NCBI GenBank assembly: GCA_023389095.1
Contig: JAEWFB010000220.1
Location: 1 to 5,773 of the forward strand
Direction: 5' to 3'
DNA from: Actinomycetes bacterium
Lineage (GTDB): Bacteria; Actinomycetota; Actinomycetes; Actinomycetales; Dermatophilaceae
DNA: 5,773 nucleotides
Below, in pieces: positions 5,110 to 5,773 of the stretch. The notes under the pieces are model-generated. The model worked only from the letters and a program-made list of their open reading frames with translations. It was not told the DNA's origin and searched no databases. The stretch's first letter is position 1; the number at the start of each line of letters is the position of its first letter. The position numbers and the translations under genes were made by a program.

Positions 5110-5510
5110 CGGTCCGCGCCCGCGGCGTCGGGGGACTCGGGGGAGCCTGCGTCGGGGGACGACGCGTCGGGGTTCGGCCGGAAGGTGTGGTGCACGACGC
5201 GGACGTCGTCGACGGTGACGAGACCCTCGCCGACCACCTCCTGCACCTGCGGCAGGAAGGCGTCGATGCGCTCGGCGGTGTCGATGACGACGACGGCGAC
5301 CGGCAGGTCCTCCGACAGCGACAGCAGACGCGAGGTGTGCACGAGGTGGGAGGACCCGAACCCCTCGATGCCGCGGAAGACGCTCGCGCCGGCGAGCCCG
5401 GCGGCGTGCGCGCGGTGCACGATCTCGCTGTGCACGGGGCGGTGGTGCCACGTGTCGGCCTCGCCGACGTAGACGGTGAGGCGGCGGGCGGGACCGTCGA
5501 GCGTGGTCAT
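5106..5510 (-). CDS. DUF190 (PII-like fold) protein encoded between two crcB genes
   Basis: 134 residues from ATG 5510, with GGAGG (complement of 5517-5521) 6 bases upstream. The core (about 9-110) shows the DUF190 pattern: LTVYVGEADTWHHRPVHSEIV (11-31), HAAGLAGASVFRGIEGFG (35-52), HTSRLLSLSEDLPVAVVVIDT (58-78), RIDAFLPQV (81-89) and GLVTVDDVRV (96-105). DUF190 proteins have a ferredoxin-like fold related to PII signalling proteins and are often encoded beside crcB; their exact function is not established. A tail (112-134) rich in Asp, Ser, Pro and Ala is encoded by a short DNA repeat. Its start overlaps the stop of the upstream crcB (ATGA) and its stop overlaps the next crcB start (GTGA), implying coupled synthesis. 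A role in sensing or gating for the channel is an inference by analogy with PII proteins on ammonium channels. Confidence 0.88.
   Translation of the reverse strand: MTTLDGPARRLTVYVGEADTWHHRPVHSEIVHRAHAAGLAGASVFRGIEGFGSSHLVHTSRLLSLSEDLPVAVVVIDTAERIDAFLPQVQEVVGEGLVTVDDVRVVHHTFRPNPDASSPDAGSPESPDAAGADR
5125..5172 (-). repeat. Short GC-rich repeat encoding the DUF190 tail, with four G-runs on the + strand
   Basis: On the + strand the 12-mer GCGTCGGGGGAC occurs exactly at 5125-5136 and 5149-5160, 24 bases (8 codons) apart, and its first nine bases recur at 5164-5172. It encodes the Ser/Pro/Asp/Ala tail of the DUF190 protein on the - strand. The same stretch has G-runs at 5130-5134, 5139-5143, 5154-5158 and 5169-5172, separated by 4, 10 and 10 bases, a loose G-quadruplex pattern on the template strand just before the crcB start. 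Confidence 0.6.
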
Positions 5511-5773
5511 CGGGAACCTCCACGGGTGGCGAGTCGGTGCCGGGCGGCGAGGGCCGCGCGGGTGAGCAGGACGCCGGCCGCGACGCCCGCGAGCGCCGCG
5601 ACCGGGGTGCCGAGGAGGTAGGCGAGGGCGAGGACGGGGTGGCCGCCGTGGAGCAGCACGGTGGTCTCCGACGTGTACGTGCTGAAGGTCGTGAAGCCGC
5701 CGAGGACGCCGACGCCGACGAACGGGCGCAGCAGCGGGTGCGCGCCGCCGACCTCGACGACGAAGACCATGAG
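5507..5773 (-). CDS. crcB: Fluoride ion channel subunit CrcB/Fluc (second copy, N-terminus outside the window)
   Basis: 88 codons are visible, running off the window edge; the ATG at 5770 is internal, because the frame continues upstream and helices 1-2 with the pore Asn motif are missing. The visible part has the family's helix 3 signature, GVLGGFTTFSTYTSET, followed by helix 4 (AYLLGTPVAALAGVAAGVLL) and a basic tail (TRAALAARHRLATRG). Here the Phe box reads TTFSTY: the first pore Phe is kept and the second is Tyr (codon at 5675-5677), the mirror image of the other copy. The basic C-terminal tail against the almost charge-free end of the other subunit fits opposite membrane orientations by the positive-inside rule. 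It is upstream of the DUF190 and other crcB genes. A fluoride riboswitch, if present, would lie outside the window. Confidence 0.88.
   Translation of the reverse strand, partial: LMVFVVEVGGAHPLLRPFVGVGVLGGFTTFSTYTSETTVLLHGGHPVLALAYLLGTPVAALAGVAAGVLLTRAALAARHRLATRGGSR

Noticed and set aside
4738..5523. A single 261-codon protein on the - strand joining the DUF190 region to CrcB
   Set aside because: Only the last 123 codons match a family. The upstream part is a shadow of the DUF190 gene in another frame, and GTG 5109 gives a normal-length CrcB.
1..5773. tRNA, rRNA, CRISPR arrays, insertion sequences, phage genes or toxin-antitoxin pairs
   Set aside because: No cloverleaf, spaced direct repeats, transposase motif or terminal inverted repeats were seen on either strand.

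Overview
The window comes from a motile, very high-GC actinobacterium. Third codon positions are almost all G or C, GTG and TTG starts are common, and the flagellar gene order (flhA, an FlhF-like gene, csrA, fliA) together with the class A penicillin-binding protein type fits a flagellated member of the Actinomycetota such as the Micrococcales. The species cannot be named from this sequence alone.

Region 1 (1-2591, + strand) is the tail of a flagellar cluster. It holds the C-terminus of the export gate protein FlhA and an overlapping FlhF-like gene whose G domain seems to have lost every GTPase motif. After a 66-base leader containing a strong hairpin comes csrA, the RNA-binding post-transcriptional regulator. 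A 154-base spacer with an unusual AT-rich core follows, then a FliA/WhiG-type sigma factor with a long, low-complexity C-terminal tail. Secretion, placement or regulation, translation control and late-gene transcription are thus side by side.

Region 2 (2592-4700, + strand) is a separate unit. An 8-9 bp GC-rich hairpin right after fliA probably ends the flagellar transcript. It is followed by a plausible leaderless promoter and start for a bifunctional class A penicillin-binding protein (GT51 glycosyltransferase plus transpeptidase).

Region 3 (4738-5773, - strand) converges on region 2. It is a compact fluoride-export operon read as crcB (partial at the window edge), a DUF190 protein, then a second crcB. 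Each junction overlaps by four bases (ATGA and GTGA), so the three proteins are probably made together. The two CrcB/Fluc subunits carry reciprocal Phe/Tyr swaps in the pore motif, which suggests an obligate heterodimer with two unlike pores. The PII-like DUF190 protein between them is a candidate regulator.

No tRNA, rRNA, CRISPR array, insertion sequence or phage gene was seen. The best candidates for new biology are the GTPase-dead FlhF-like protein and the heteromeric fluoride channel with its DUF190 partner.
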